Below, piece by piece: positions 35,819 to 44,512 of a DNA stretch of 64,000 nt. The notes under the pieces were generated by a model that was not told the origin of the DNA, made no database searches, and saw only the letters and a program-made list of their open reading frames with translations. The stretch lies in the NCBI GenBank assembly GCA_035760965.1, contig DASTRY010000032.1, positions 158,056 through 222,055 of the forward strand. The letters are read 5' to 3'. The position numbers were made by a program, and so were the translations under genes. The first letter of the stretch is position 1. Every line of letters starts with the position of its first letter. Source of the stretch: JADGHX01 sp035760965 (GTDB lineage Bacteria; Pseudomonadota; Gammaproteobacteria; Steroidobacterales; Steroidobacteraceae).

Positions 35819-36709
35819 ATGTCGTTCATTCTCGATGCGTTGAAAAAGTCCGAAAACGACCGCCAGCGGCAGAGCGGGCCGGCGTTGTTCGAGGTGCGGG
35901 TCGCGCCGCCCCGAGCGGGATTCCCGACCTGGGCCTACGCGCTGCTCGCGCTGCTCGCCGTCAATCTGGTGGTGGTCGGCTGGATCCTTCTGAAGAAGCC
36001 CGCCGTCGCCGGCACTCGGCAAACGGCCGCCAACGAAAGCTCGACTGCCACGCCCGCGCCTGCCGCGACGCCCGCGCAATCGACGCCGGCGCCGCAGCCG
36101 CAAGTTGCGCAGGTGGCGCCGCCGCCGGCAGCTACGTACGCGGCTCCACCGCAGCCTGCATACGCACCGGCTCAGTACCCTCAGCAAGCGTACGCAGCGC
36201 CCGCTTATCCGCCGCAGCAGGGCTATGCGCAGCAAGGCTACGGGCAGCCGCAGGGCTATCCACCGCCGCCGGGCTACGGCCAGCAGGCCTATCCGCAGGC
36301 GCAAGGTTATCCGCCACAGCAGAGTTACCCCGCAGGACCGCCCGCCCAAAACGGCGGGTACGGGGCGCCAGCTCAGCAGCAGACCTACTCAGCGCCTCCC
36401 GGAGCGAACCCGGACGACTACGCGCCCGCACAAGAGCCCTCTGGCAGCACGGGGACGTTCGGACATGTGCGTCGCGGCCTCGAGAACGGCCTGATGACGT
36501 ACGAAGAGGCCGCGCAGAAGAACAGTCTTCCGCCGCTTCATCTCGATCTGCACGTCTACGCGCCGGACCCGAGCAAGCGCTTCGTGCTCGTGAACGGCAA
36601 CAAGGCGAACGAGGGGCAATCCATCGAAGGCGTGCGCGTCGATTCGATCACGCCCGAAGGTGTGGTGATGTCCTACCGTGGCGTGCAGTTCATGTTGCTG
36701 CGAGACTGA
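35819..36709 (+). CDS. gspB: General secretion pathway protein B
   Basis: 296 residues. The start MSFILDALKKSENDRQ is the GspB signature. A membrane helix (about 38-60) is followed by a Pro/Gln/Tyr-rich periplasmic linker of about 130 residues (YPQQAY, QQGYGQPQGYPP-like repeats). The C-terminal T2SS B domain (about 235-296, LHLDLHVYAPDPSKRF, GVVMSYRGVQFMLLR) is complete. Acts with GspA in secretin assembly; no gsp core genes are in the window. Confidence 0.92.
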   Translation: MSFILDALKKSENDRQRQSGPALFEVRVAPPRAGFPTWAYALLALLAVNLVVVGWILLKKPAVAGTRQTAANESSTATPAPAATPAQSTPAPQPQVAQVAPPPAATYAAPPQPAYAPAQYPQQAYAAPAYPPQQGYAQQGYGQPQGYPPPPGYGQQAYPQAQGYPPQQSYPAGPPAQNGGYGAPAQQQTYSAPPGANPDDYAPAQEPSGSTGTFGHVRRGLENGLMTYEEAAQKNSLPPLHLDLHVYAPDPSKRFVLVNGNKANEGQSIEGVRVDSITPEGVVMSYRGVQFMLLRD

Positions 36710-36728
36710 GCGCGCCCGCGCGCGCTCA
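36707..36728. terminator. Bidirectional hairpin holding both stop codons of convergent genes
   Basis: TGAGCGCG-CCCGCG-CGCGCTCA is a perfect 8-bp stem. The left arm begins with the TGA of gspB and the right arm ends with the TCA that is the stop of the minus-strand gene. There is no T-tract, so it could be a shared mRNA-end structure rather than a strong terminator. Confidence 0.5.
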
Positions 36729-37709
36729 CTCCGCGATGTACCACTTCTTGTCGACCTGCTCCAACGCGAAGGTGTCGAACGGCAGGCCCTGGCCGCTGAC
36801 GTCATAGACGGCGCGCCGCCCCTCGTACTCGAAGCGGGGCACAAGGTCCTTCAGGATGCGCATCGTCGCGGCGAGCATCTCGCGCGTGCCGATGCTGTTC
36901 TTACAGGCGTTGATCAGCGCCTCGAGCGCCTTCTTCGAGGTGACCTTGCGGAAGTTCGGGCTCATGTACTTGTTGTAGTAGTCCTCGCAGCTCGGCACCG
37001 CGAGCGCCTTGCTTGCGTTGTCGAGCAGCTCGCCGATCTGCGGCGGCACGCCGGTCTCGGCACGCGAACCCGGTTTGATCAGCGTCTGCGCGGTCGCCGC
37101 CGCAGGCGGCGGCAGCCCGGCATAGATGCTTCGGCGCGCATTCGCGAGATCATCGATCTGCGCCTCGATCTCGGTGGGCAGAGTCGCCTTCCAATCCTTG
37201 CCGTAGGGCCGGATCGAGACGACGTTCACGACCTCGACCTTCGCGTGATCCTTGTCGCCCTTGCCCTTCACCAGCACCTGCACGACGCCGTCCTTGTCCG
37301 GCACCGCGGCGAGCCAGTCGGCGTCCTTGTACTCGCGACCGAACAGGTAGAGCTTGCGTCCGAGCGCTGCGTAGAAATCGATGGGCGTGAGGTGCTCGAT
37401 CTCCGCGAGCGACCGGCCCGGGCCGAAGAGACGGCTGCGAATCGTGCTATCCCCGCGGCCCGCCTCCTCACGCAGCTGCGTGAGGATCTTGTTGCGCAGA
37501 GCCTCGAGGTCCGACGGGTGAATGGCATACGCGACCGCCTGCGGGCTGCCGCTCGCCACCGCATCCAGATACTCCTCGACGGCTTTCTTCTGCGCGCCCG
37601 AGGGCCTCTGGAGCTCCGCTGCGCTGAGCAGCGCAGGCGCGAGCATCAGGCCCAGCAACACCGCACGCGCGAGGACCGAAAAGCGGAAGCTTTGGGTATG
37701 GGAAATCAT
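36726..37709 (-). CDS. Secreted protein of unknown function
   Basis: 327 residues with a signal peptide at about 1-31 (LLGLMLAPALLSAAELQ). The mature protein is mixed alpha/beta, with LDAVASGSPQAVAYAIHPSDL, LYLFGREYKDADWLAAVPDKD and a C-terminal PRFEYEGRRAVYDVSGQGLPF segment ending in KKWYIAE. This is reminiscent of nuclear-transport-factor-2-like or lumazine-binding-like folds that measure small substrates, but the match is weak. No family assigned. Convergent with gspB, with the stops in one hairpin. Confidence 0.72.
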   Translation of the reverse strand: MISHTQSFRFSVLARAVLLGLMLAPALLSAAELQRPSGAQKKAVEEYLDAVASGSPQAVAYAIHPSDLEALRNKILTQLREEAGRGDSTIRSRLFGPGRSLAEIEHLTPIDFYAALGRKLYLFGREYKDADWLAAVPDKDGVVQVLVKGKGDKDHAKVEVVNVVSIRPYGKDWKATLPTEIEAQIDDLANARRSIYAGLPPPAAATAQTLIKPGSRAETGVPPQIGELLDNASKALAVPSCEDYYNKYMSPNFRKVTSKKALEALINACKNSIGTREMLAATMRILKDLVPRFEYEGRRAVYDVSGQGLPFDTFALEQVDKKWYIAE

Positions 37710-37768
37710 GCGGGTCAGACCCCAGGGGATTTGGCTCGGTTCCGAGAGCATACCGTTCGCACGGGCCT

Positions 37769-38794
37769 TCACAGCAGCAAGTCGACGACGATCGGACGGT
37801 GATCCGAGCCGTCCGCCGCGCCGGGACGGAAAGACTTCACGGTGACGGCCGCGTTCACCAGGGCGTGGTCGATCTGGATGCCGGCCGGCAACAGGAAGGA
37901 AGGCCAGGTCGGTACCCAACCGAATCCGTCGGCGGCGGAGCGCAGATGGCCTTCCGCCAGCAACCGTCTGAAGTAGGGGGAAAACGGCGTCACGTTGAGA
38001 TCGCCCACGATCACGAGCGGCAAGTCCTTGGTCGCCCGGGCGTAGCGCGCGAGCAGCTCGAATTGCTGGTTGCGCCGGGTCGCCGAGGGCGGCGCCATCG
38101 GCCAGGTCGCATGCACTCCGAAGAGCCGCAGGTTGCGACCCTCGGGCGTGACGAGCGTGGCCTGAATTGCGGGTTCCTGCCGAGCTCCGATCGGCAGCAC
38201 GCCGACGTCCTTCATCGGCAGGCGCGACCAGAGATTCACGCCACGAACGCCGACGCCGCGCGTCGCGTAGTGGTAGGGGTATTCCCGATCCAGAGCGGCG
38301 AGCGCGCGGCGCCACTCGTCCGTCATCTCGACCAGCACGACGGCGTCGGGCCGCTCGCGGTGAATAAAATCGGCGACACGTTGAAATTGGCGGTTCGTAT
38401 AGAGCACGTTGGCGGATGCGACGCGCACGTGGACCGGGTCGCCCGGCCCGCGCGCCTCCGCGGAGGGAGCCGTCGGCGGACGGGCGGCGAGCACTGGCGC
38501 GGCACTGAATGTGTTGCAAGCCGCGATCGCCAAGGCAAGCGCGGCCCACGCCGGGCGACGCACGATCACGAAGACGACGAAGGTGACGAGCGCAAGGGCC
38601 GCATATTGCACGGGAAAGTGCACGGCAAGGTCTCCGAGCCAGAAACGGCCTGCGGTGGTCGCCAGGAGCGATGCGCCGAGCAGAGATAAGGTTAAAAGGG
38701 CCGCGAGCGCAGGAATTCGACGCCAGAGTGCTTGATCGGGCAGTGCGGAAAATCCACCATTCGCACCGCGCTCTTCTGCCACTGAGCCGCTCAC
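37769..38794 (-). CDS. Endonuclease/exonuclease/phosphatase-family protein, membrane-anchored
   Basis: About 341 residues. Two or three N-terminal membrane helices (about 17-85) precede an EEP catalytic domain (about 105-341). The domain has ASANVLYTNRQ, VLVEMT (metal-binding Glu), HATWPM, VGDLNVTPFS (Asp/Asn) and the final GSDHRPIVVDL (Asp-His pair). The catalytic part is probably periplasmic or exposed at the membrane. The start is uncertain: GTG at 38794 or 38782. Substrate unknown; relatives act on nucleic acids, phosphoinositides or sphingolipids. Confidence 0.85.
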   Translation of the reverse strand: MSGSVAEERGANGGFSALPDQALWRRIPALAALLTLSLLGASLLATTAGRFWLGDLAVHFPVQYAALALVTFVVFVIVRRPAWAALALAIAACNTFSAAPVLAARPPTAPSAEARGPGDPVHVRVASANVLYTNRQFQRVADFIHRERPDAVVLVEMTDEWRRALAALDREYPYHYATRGVGVRGVNLWSRLPMKDVGVLPIGARQEPAIQATLVTPEGRNLRLFGVHATWPMAPPSATRRNQQFELLARYARATKDLPLVIVGDLNVTPFSPYFRRLLAEGHLRSAADGFGWVPTWPSFLLPAGIQIDHALVNAAVTVKSFRPGAADGSDHRPIVVDLLL

Positions 38795-39058
38795 TTGTTT
38801 TCGCTGCCCTGGGATCGTCGTCGTATGAGCCTGACCCTGGATCGGCCGAACTCGCCTTGCGCCCGACCGCGCCTCTGCGCGGGGCGCGTTGGCATTTAGC
38901 TCCGTGCCGCCAGGTCGCAGGATGATGAGTGTCACAGAAATCCCGGAGGGCAGGCGACTGGTGTGTTCGCTCTGTGTGGCGGCGCGGGGTCTGGAGCGAG
39001 TGGACGGAGGAACGTGGCAAAGCGGGCGCGTGAGCAAACCGCCTGGAGTGGCATCGAC

Positions 39059-41056
39059 ATGAGCGCCGCAGCTTCGCGCGACGTCGTCGACCTGCCACCG
39101 GAGAGTCTCGTCGTCCTCACGCACGACACGGAGCTGCTCACCACGCTGCGTGCCGTCGCGACCGAGCACGAAATCTCCACCGTGGGCGCCGAGGCCGATC
39201 TCGCCACGCAGCTGCTCGAGAATCACGCGGGCGTGGCGGTGCTCGACACCTCCGCGGTGACGAGCCCGATCGGGCAGCTCGCGGAACGTCTCAAGGCGCA
39301 GTTCCCGGATCTGGTGCTCGTCGTCGCAGGCAGTGTGCACGATCAGGCGGCGCTCGGCGGACAGATCCAGCGCGGCACGGTCTATCGCTTCCTGCACAAG
39401 CCCGTCTCCGAACAGCGCGTGCGCCTCTTCGTGAACGCCGCCTGGCGCCGGCACGACGTGGAGCACCAGGAGATCATCGAAGCGACCGCATCGAATCTGC
39501 GCGCGCCGATGTGGGCGCCGCCGCGGCCGACCGAGAAGACGATCAAGAACATGAAGTGGGCCGGCATCGCCGCCGCCGCGGCCGTCGCGCTCGTGCTGGT
39601 CACGTGGTTCGTGACGCGCCAAACGAGCGGGCCCTCGGAGGCCGCCGCCGATTCCGCAACGGCGACGCAGCCCGCGCCCGGCGCGGTCTCGCCCGAAGCC
39701 GAGCTCGAGTCGCTGCTCGCGCGCGCCGATGCCGCGCTGCGCGCCGGCGCGCTCACCGCGCCGCCCGCGGAGAACGCGGTGGATCTCTACCGGCAGGCCA
39801 TGCGGCTGAAGAGCGACGACCCACGCCCGGGCATCGGCATCGAGCGGGTGATGGACAAACTGCTCACGGCCGCCGAGAAGGCGCTGCTCGAAGATCGCAC
39901 GGACGAGGCGGCGCGCCTCACGGACATCGCACGCGGCATCGAGCCGGATCACGTGCGCGTTGCGTTCCTCACCACGCAGATCGGCAAAGAGCGCGAACGC
40001 CTGCTGCTCGCGCAGGCCCGCTCGGCGGCGGAAAAGGGCCGCGTGGACGAAGCGATTCGCGTGCTCGACCGCGCGAGCGTCACCGGCGGCAGCACGCAGC
40101 AGTTCGCCGAGGCCCGGAATCAGATCGCGCAGAAGAAGGTGGAGGATCAGGTCACCGAGTATCTGCGCCGCGCGACCGATCGCATTCGCAGCAACGCGCT
40201 GGTCGAGCCGGCGCAGAACAACGCGCGCTTCTTCATCGAGTCCGCGCGAGCCATCGCGCCGAACAGCCCGGAGGTGCGGCAAGCGCAGCGACAGCTCGCG
40301 GATCGCATCGTCGCGCAGGCGCGCAGCGCCGTCTCCGCCGGCAACGCGGACGACGCGGACAAGTGGATTCAAGCCGCGACGGACGCGGGTGTGTCCCGCG
40401 ACGACGTCACCGCGCTCACCCGCGATCTGCAGCGCATGCGCATCGCGACGCGCGCCGAATCGATGGCGAAGCTGTCGCAGTCGTTCAATCAGCGGCTCGC
40501 GCAGGGCCGACTCGTCGACCCGCCGAACGACAGCGCGAAGTTCTATCTCACGCAGCTCGCCCAGGCCGAAGCGACGCATCCTTCGACCGTGCTCGCGCGG
40601 CAGGCGCTCGGCGCGAAGCTGCTCGAAGAGGCGCGCAACGCGATCGGGCGGCAGGACTTCGCGGCCGCGCGGCGCTGGATGGGCGAAGCGCGCGACATCG
40701 GTATCGATGCGAGCGGCACGGCCTCCATCGAGCGCGAGATCACGGCGGCGCAGGCCAACGCTGCGCGCAACGAGGTCGTGACGGCGAAGTTGCTGACGCG
40801 CACTCGCTATTCGCCGCCGGAATATCCGGAAACGGCCCGCGCGCGCGGCGCGCAAGGCTGGGTCGACATCATCTTCACGGTACGCACTGACGGCTCGGTG
40901 GGCGACGTGACGGTCGCGGGCGCCGAGCCCGCGGGAATCTTCGAGCAGGCGGCGATGGCGTCGGTGCGCAAGTGGCGTTACCAACCCGTCGTGCGCGACG
41001 GCAAGCCGATCGAGCAACGCGCCAAGGTACGAATCAGCTTTGCGATGGAGCCCTGA
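39059..41056 (+). CDS. Receiver-like domain fused to a TonB-type energy transducer
   Basis: 665 residues. Residues 17-130 look like a response-regulator receiver, with an acidic residue at D23, D63 in VAVLDTS at the phospho-acceptor position, and K114 in FLHKPVS. One membrane helix (about 167-187) follows. About 390 residues of helical repeats (TPR-like, ARADAALRAGALTAPP, ARSAAEKGRVDEAIRVLDRA) lie in the periplasm. The last 85 residues are a TonB C-terminal domain (YPETARARGAQGWVDIIFTV, RKWRYQPVVRDGKP). The stop overlaps the kinase start (TGATG). The combination suggests a signal-controlled envelope protein (inference). The ATG at 39059 gives the receiver its proper beginning. Confidence 0.85.
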   Translation: MSAAASRDVVDLPPESLVVLTHDTELLTTLRAVATEHEISTVGAEADLATQLLENHAGVAVLDTSAVTSPIGQLAERLKAQFPDLVLVVAGSVHDQAALGGQIQRGTVYRFLHKPVSEQRVRLFVNAAWRRHDVEHQEIIEATASNLRAPMWAPPRPTEKTIKNMKWAGIAAAAAVALVLVTWFVTRQTSGPSEAAADSATATQPAPGAVSPEAELESLLARADAALRAGALTAPPAENAVDLYRQAMRLKSDDPRPGIGIERVMDKLLTAAEKALLEDRTDEAARLTDIARGIEPDHVRVAFLTTQIGKERERLLLAQARSAAEKGRVDEAIRVLDRASVTGGSTQQFAEARNQIAQKKVEDQVTEYLRRATDRIRSNALVEPAQNNARFFIESARAIAPNSPEVRQAQRQLADRIVAQARSAVSAGNADDADKWIQAATDAGVSRDDVTALTRDLQRMRIATRAESMAKLSQSFNQRLAQGRLVDPPNDSAKFYLTQLAQAEATHPSTVLARQALGAKLLEEARNAIGRQDFAAARRWMGEARDIGIDASGTASIEREITAAQANAARNEVVTAKLLTRTRYSPPEYPETARARGAQGWVDIIFTVRTDGSVGDVTVAGAEPAGIFEQAAMASVRKWRYQPVVRDGKPIEQRAKVRISFAMEP

Positions 41057-42387
41057 TGACCTCTCGCACGCTGATGACGCACCGGCTGATCATTGTCGAC
41101 AAGGACCCGCGCTACGCCGAGTGGCTCCGGCATCATCTGAGTGTCGTCTACCCGGATGCGACGCTGTCGCTGCTGAGTCCGGATGAGCTCGCGCGAGCGA
41201 CCCCGACGCTGTCGTACGACGAGTGCGACCTGGTGCTCCTCACCTCGATCTACGGCGAGCACCCGGACGACCCCAGGTCCGAGGGCATCATGCTGCTGCG
41301 GGACTTCCGCACCCGGCCGACCTTTCCGGCCGTGCTGGCCATCGCCGAGGAAGGCAACGAGCTCACGGCCGTGCGCGCGCTGCAGCTCGGCGCGGTGGAC
41401 TATCTGCCGAAGCGCCTCCTGACGCCGGAGCGGCTGAAGAGCTCGGTACGGCTCGCGCTGAGGCGCGTCGAGCGGCGTGCGGCGCGGCGCGCGAAGCTCG
41501 CGAACAGCGGCGATCACGCCGCGCCGGTGGCGGTGCAAGCCGCGAGCGCGCCGCCGGCCGAGGCACCGCCGGCCGATCTGATTCCCGGCTATCTCATCCG
41601 CTCCACCATCGGCGAGTCGGAAAAGGCGGTCGTCTATCTCGCGCACAGCGAGTCGCTCGGGCGTGATGTGGCGCTGAAGGTCAGCCTCGGCGATGCGGAC
41701 TCCGATACGCACAAGATCCTCGAGCGCGAGTTTGCGGCGGTGGCGCGCATTCGCCATCCGGCCGTCGTCGAGCTGCACGACTATGGCGTGCACGCCGGGC
41801 GCGAGTATCTCGCGATGGAATACTTCCCCCTCGGCGACCTCAAGAGCCGCATGCACCGCGGGATCAGCGAAGGCGAAGCGCTGCGCTTCGTCGAGAACAT
41901 CGCCTCCGCGCTGCGTGTCGTGCACCACGCCGGCATCCTGCACCGGGATCTGAAGCCGCCGAACGTCATGCTGCGCGAGAACGACGACGTCGCGCTCATC
42001 GACTTCGGGCTCGCGCGCAATCTGGAGGGCGGACTGCAGAGCACGCGCACCGGCGTGCTGCGCGGCTCTCCGTACTACATGAGCCCGGAGCAGGCGCTGG
42101 GCGAACAGCTCGATGCGCGCACCGATCTCTACAGCCTCGGCATCATCTTTTACGAGATGCTCACGGGGAAGAAGCCGTTCGCCGGCTCGTCCGCGATCGA
42201 AGTGCTCCAGGAGCACGTGAACGCGCCCGTGCCGCAATTGCCCGAGCGCCACGCGATCTATCAGCCGATGCTGGACCGCATGCTGGCGAAGTCGCGCGAC
42301 CAGCGCTTCGCCAGCGCGGAAGAGGTGATCGAGGCGTTCGGCGCCGCGCGCGAAGCCCACGCGCGACCCGCCGTCACGGCAGCCTGA
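41056..42387 (+). CDS. Serine/threonine protein kinase with N-terminal pseudo-receiver
   Basis: 443 residues, no membrane helix. Residues 9-135 resemble a receiver (LIIVDKDPRYAEWL, LGAVDYLPKR with K119), but Thr63 stands where the phospho-acceptor Asp is expected in DLVLLT, so it is probably not phosphorylated. The kinase domain (about 178-430) has VALKV (Lys208), HRDLKPPNV (Asp298), DFGLA (Asp316) and SPEQ. The Gly-rich loop is eroded (IGESEKAVVYLA). Translationally coupled to the receiver-TonB gene, which may be a partner or substrate (inference). Confidence 0.9.
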   Translation: MTSRTLMTHRLIIVDKDPRYAEWLRHHLSVVYPDATLSLLSPDELARATPTLSYDECDLVLLTSIYGEHPDDPRSEGIMLLRDFRTRPTFPAVLAIAEEGNELTAVRALQLGAVDYLPKRLLTPERLKSSVRLALRRVERRAARRAKLANSGDHAAPVAVQAASAPPAEAPPADLIPGYLIRSTIGESEKAVVYLAHSESLGRDVALKVSLGDADSDTHKILEREFAAVARIRHPAVVELHDYGVHAGREYLAMEYFPLGDLKSRMHRGISEGEALRFVENIASALRVVHHAGILHRDLKPPNVMLRENDDVALIDFGLARNLEGGLQSTRTGVLRGSPYYMSPEQALGEQLDARTDLYSLGIIFYEMLTGKKPFAGSSAIEVLQEHVNAPVPQLPERHAIYQPMLDRMLAKSRDQRFASAEEVIEAFGAAREAHARPAVTAA

Positions 42388-42390
42388 CCC

Positions 42391-43737
42391 CTAGGCGTGA
42401 CTCGATTCGGTGCCGGACAGCGGCGCCGCCGGGGCGCGTCGTGCCTCGTTCGCCCGCCCGAGGGAGTACGACAGCGCGGCCCAGACTGCGCACACCGCCG
42501 CGCCGAGCCAGCCGATGCCGGAGCTGCCAACCCCGAGCGTCATCGAGAAGAACTGGTGAATCGAACCGCTCGTCGCATCGCCGCCGCGGTAGATGAACGT
42601 GTCGATGAGACTCTTCGCCTTGTACTTCTCCTCGCGCGACACGACGGTGTAGAGCGTGTCCCGGCACGGTCGGGCGATCGAGTATTCGCCCACGCGCCGC
42701 ACGATCATCACGCCGACGGCGACCACGAACGTCGGCACGAGCGCATACGCCGCGTAGCCGAACATCATGAGGATCGGCACGACGACGATCATCGGCGTGA
42801 TGCCTACGCGCTTGAACAAGCGGCCGAAGATGAGCACCTGGGTCAAGAGCGAAAAGGCCTGCACCCAGAAGTCGATGTTCGAGAAGAACTGTGTGCGCGC
42901 ATCGCGCGAGGTGAACGCTTGTGCGACGAGCTTCTGCTGCTCGAGATACATGAACGTCGACGCCCACGTGAGCAGCAGGACGAAGAACCCGATCCCGAGC
43001 AGGTAGGGGTTGCTCACCACCATCTTGAAGCCGGCGAGCGAAGTGCCGCCCAGTGCGCGTTCGCTATCGCCGGGGCGCGTCGTGACGCCGTGCTGCCGGT
43101 GCCAGCGAATGACCTTCAGGATGAAGAACAGCGAAGTGGCCAGCAACACGGAAGAGATCAGCAGCAGATTGATCGTGCCCAGCGGCACTGCCAACCGGCC
43201 CGCGAGGAACGGCCCGACGAGCCCGCCCGTGCTCGCGCCCGCGGCGATGAAGCCGAACATGCGACCGGCCTGCTCGCGCGTGAACACGTCCGCCATCAAG
43301 CTCCAGAACACCGCGACGATGAAGAGCGTGAAGACGCTGACCCAGACGAAGTACGCCCGCGCGATCCACGTGTGATCCGACTGCAGGTTGAACCACAGCC
43401 AGAACGCGAGGATGTTGGCGGTGAAGAACCCGTACACCCAGGGCAGGAACTTGGTGCGCGGGTAGTGCGAGGTGAGCCAGCCGTAGACCGGCTGCACGAG
43501 CAACATCGCGATGAACGTGCCCCAGAACAGCGCCGGCAGCTGCTCCACGCCCGAGTCGATGCCCATCGTTTCGCGGATGGGCCGCAGCATCGTGTAGCTC
43601 GCGAACATGAAGAACAGGCCCGCGAAGGCCGCGAGCAGGGCCGGCAGCTCATGCGCCTCGACGACGATGAGCCGCTGGATGAACCTGCCGAAACGGGAGC
43701 GAGAGGCGCCGCCCCGTGCGCCGGGATCAGCGGACAT
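42391..43737 (-). CDS. MFS-type carrier related to ATP/ADP translocases
   Basis: 448 residues, about 12 predicted membrane helices. The MLRPIRETMGIDSGVEQLP segment after helix 1 and the GEYSIARPCRDTLYTVVSREEKYKAKS segment are landmarks of a proteobacterial group annotated as NTP/NDP exchange or AmpG-like carriers. The substrate cannot be read from sequence. Its start overlaps the end of the upstream NAD(P)-binding gene by 11 bases, so the two are probably co-translated. Confidence 0.75.
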   Translation of the reverse strand: MSADPGARGGASRSRFGRFIQRLIVVEAHELPALLAAFAGLFFMFASYTMLRPIRETMGIDSGVEQLPALFWGTFIAMLLVQPVYGWLTSHYPRTKFLPWVYGFFTANILAFWLWFNLQSDHTWIARAYFVWVSVFTLFIVAVFWSLMADVFTREQAGRMFGFIAAGASTGGLVGPFLAGRLAVPLGTINLLLISSVLLATSLFFILKVIRWHRQHGVTTRPGDSERALGGTSLAGFKMVVSNPYLLGIGFFVLLLTWASTFMYLEQQKLVAQAFTSRDARTQFFSNIDFWVQAFSLLTQVLIFGRLFKRVGITPMIVVVPILMMFGYAAYALVPTFVVAVGVMIVRRVGEYSIARPCRDTLYTVVSREEKYKAKSLIDTFIYRGGDATSGSIHQFFSMTLGVGSSGIGWLGAAVCAVWAALSYSLGRANEARRAPAAPLSGTESSHA

Positions 43738-44512
43738 CCGGCTGCAACGAGGAGTAGAGGCTGGCCCACTCGATGCGGGGTGAGCCGTTGTCGCCGACGA
43801 TCTCGAAGGTCTTGCCGTAGAGCTCCGGCCGGCCGACCGCGCTCACGAGCACGGCGGCAACGTCGGCGCGCGAGATGGTGCCTTCGCCATCGAGCGGATC
43901 GCCTTGCATGATGCGCACGCCGCGCTGGCCGCCCGGTTCGTTCGTCAACGAGCCCGGCCGGACGATGGTGTAGTTGATCCCGGTCGCACGCACGGCGTCT
44001 TCCCCTTTGAGCTTCCACTCGAGAATGTTGTCGAGCATAGCATTCAGCTGATGCTCGGGATGGGTGACACCCATCGATGACACGAGGATGAATTGCGAGA
44101 CACCGGCGGCCTTCGCGGCTTCCGCGAGCGCCTTCACGCCTGCGTAGTCGACGCGCTCGGGGCTGTTCTCCGGGTCGCGCTGCACGTTGGAGCCCAACGC
44201 GCAGATGACCACGTCCACACCCCTCACTGCTTTCTTGAGAGACCGCGGCTCGCGCACATCACCCGTCACGTATTGCACGCGATCGCCGAAGAGCATGCGA
44301 GCCTTGGACTCGTCGCGCACCAACGCGCGGACGTGCAGATCATTGTTCAAGGCCTGATCCACGACTTCCTGGCCCGTGCCCCCGGTTGCGCCGGCAACCA
44401 GGACGAGGGGCTCCGTCGGGGCATCGCGAGCGGAGCGTGCGTGGGCAGCCCCTACCCCCAGCACGATCGCAGCCCAAACGACCCATGAACCCAGTCTCTG
44501 AAACGCGCGCAC
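43727..44512 (-). CDS. NAD(P)-binding SDR-like protein (NmrA type) with signal peptide
   Basis: 261 residues. An N-terminal hydrophobic segment (about 8-22, VVWAAIVLGVGAAHA) looks like a signal peptide, unusual for this family. The Rossmann motif VAGATGGTGQEV and ALVRDESKARMLFGDRV, VICALGSN and FILVSSMG are typical of the atypical short-chain dehydrogenase group a5/NmrA. The GTG at 44512 has GAGG seven bases upstream and yields the signal sequence. An exported Rossmann protein would lack cytosolic cofactor, so the hydrophobic part may be a membrane anchor instead. Confidence 0.8.
   Translation of the reverse strand: MRAFQRLGSWVVWAAIVLGVGAAHARSARDAPTEPLVLVAGATGGTGQEVVDQALNNDLHVRALVRDESKARMLFGDRVQYVTGDVREPRSLKKAVRGVDVVICALGSNVQRDPENSPERVDYAGVKALAEAAKAAGVSQFILVSSMGVTHPEHQLNAMLDNILEWKLKGEDAVRATGINYTIVRPGSLTNEPGGQRGVRIMQGDPLDGEGTISRADVAAVLVSAVGRPELYGKTFEIVGDNGSPRIEWASLYSSLQPDVR

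Noticed and set aside
34124..36349. Minus-strand open frame of 741 codons opposite gspA-gspB
   Set aside because: Arg/Asp/His-rich mirror frame without motifs. The plus-strand genes are unambiguous.
37769..41017. Minus-strand open frame of 1082 codons
   Set aside because: Only the EEP-family part (37769-38794) is supported. The upstream part is antisense to the receiver-TonB gene.
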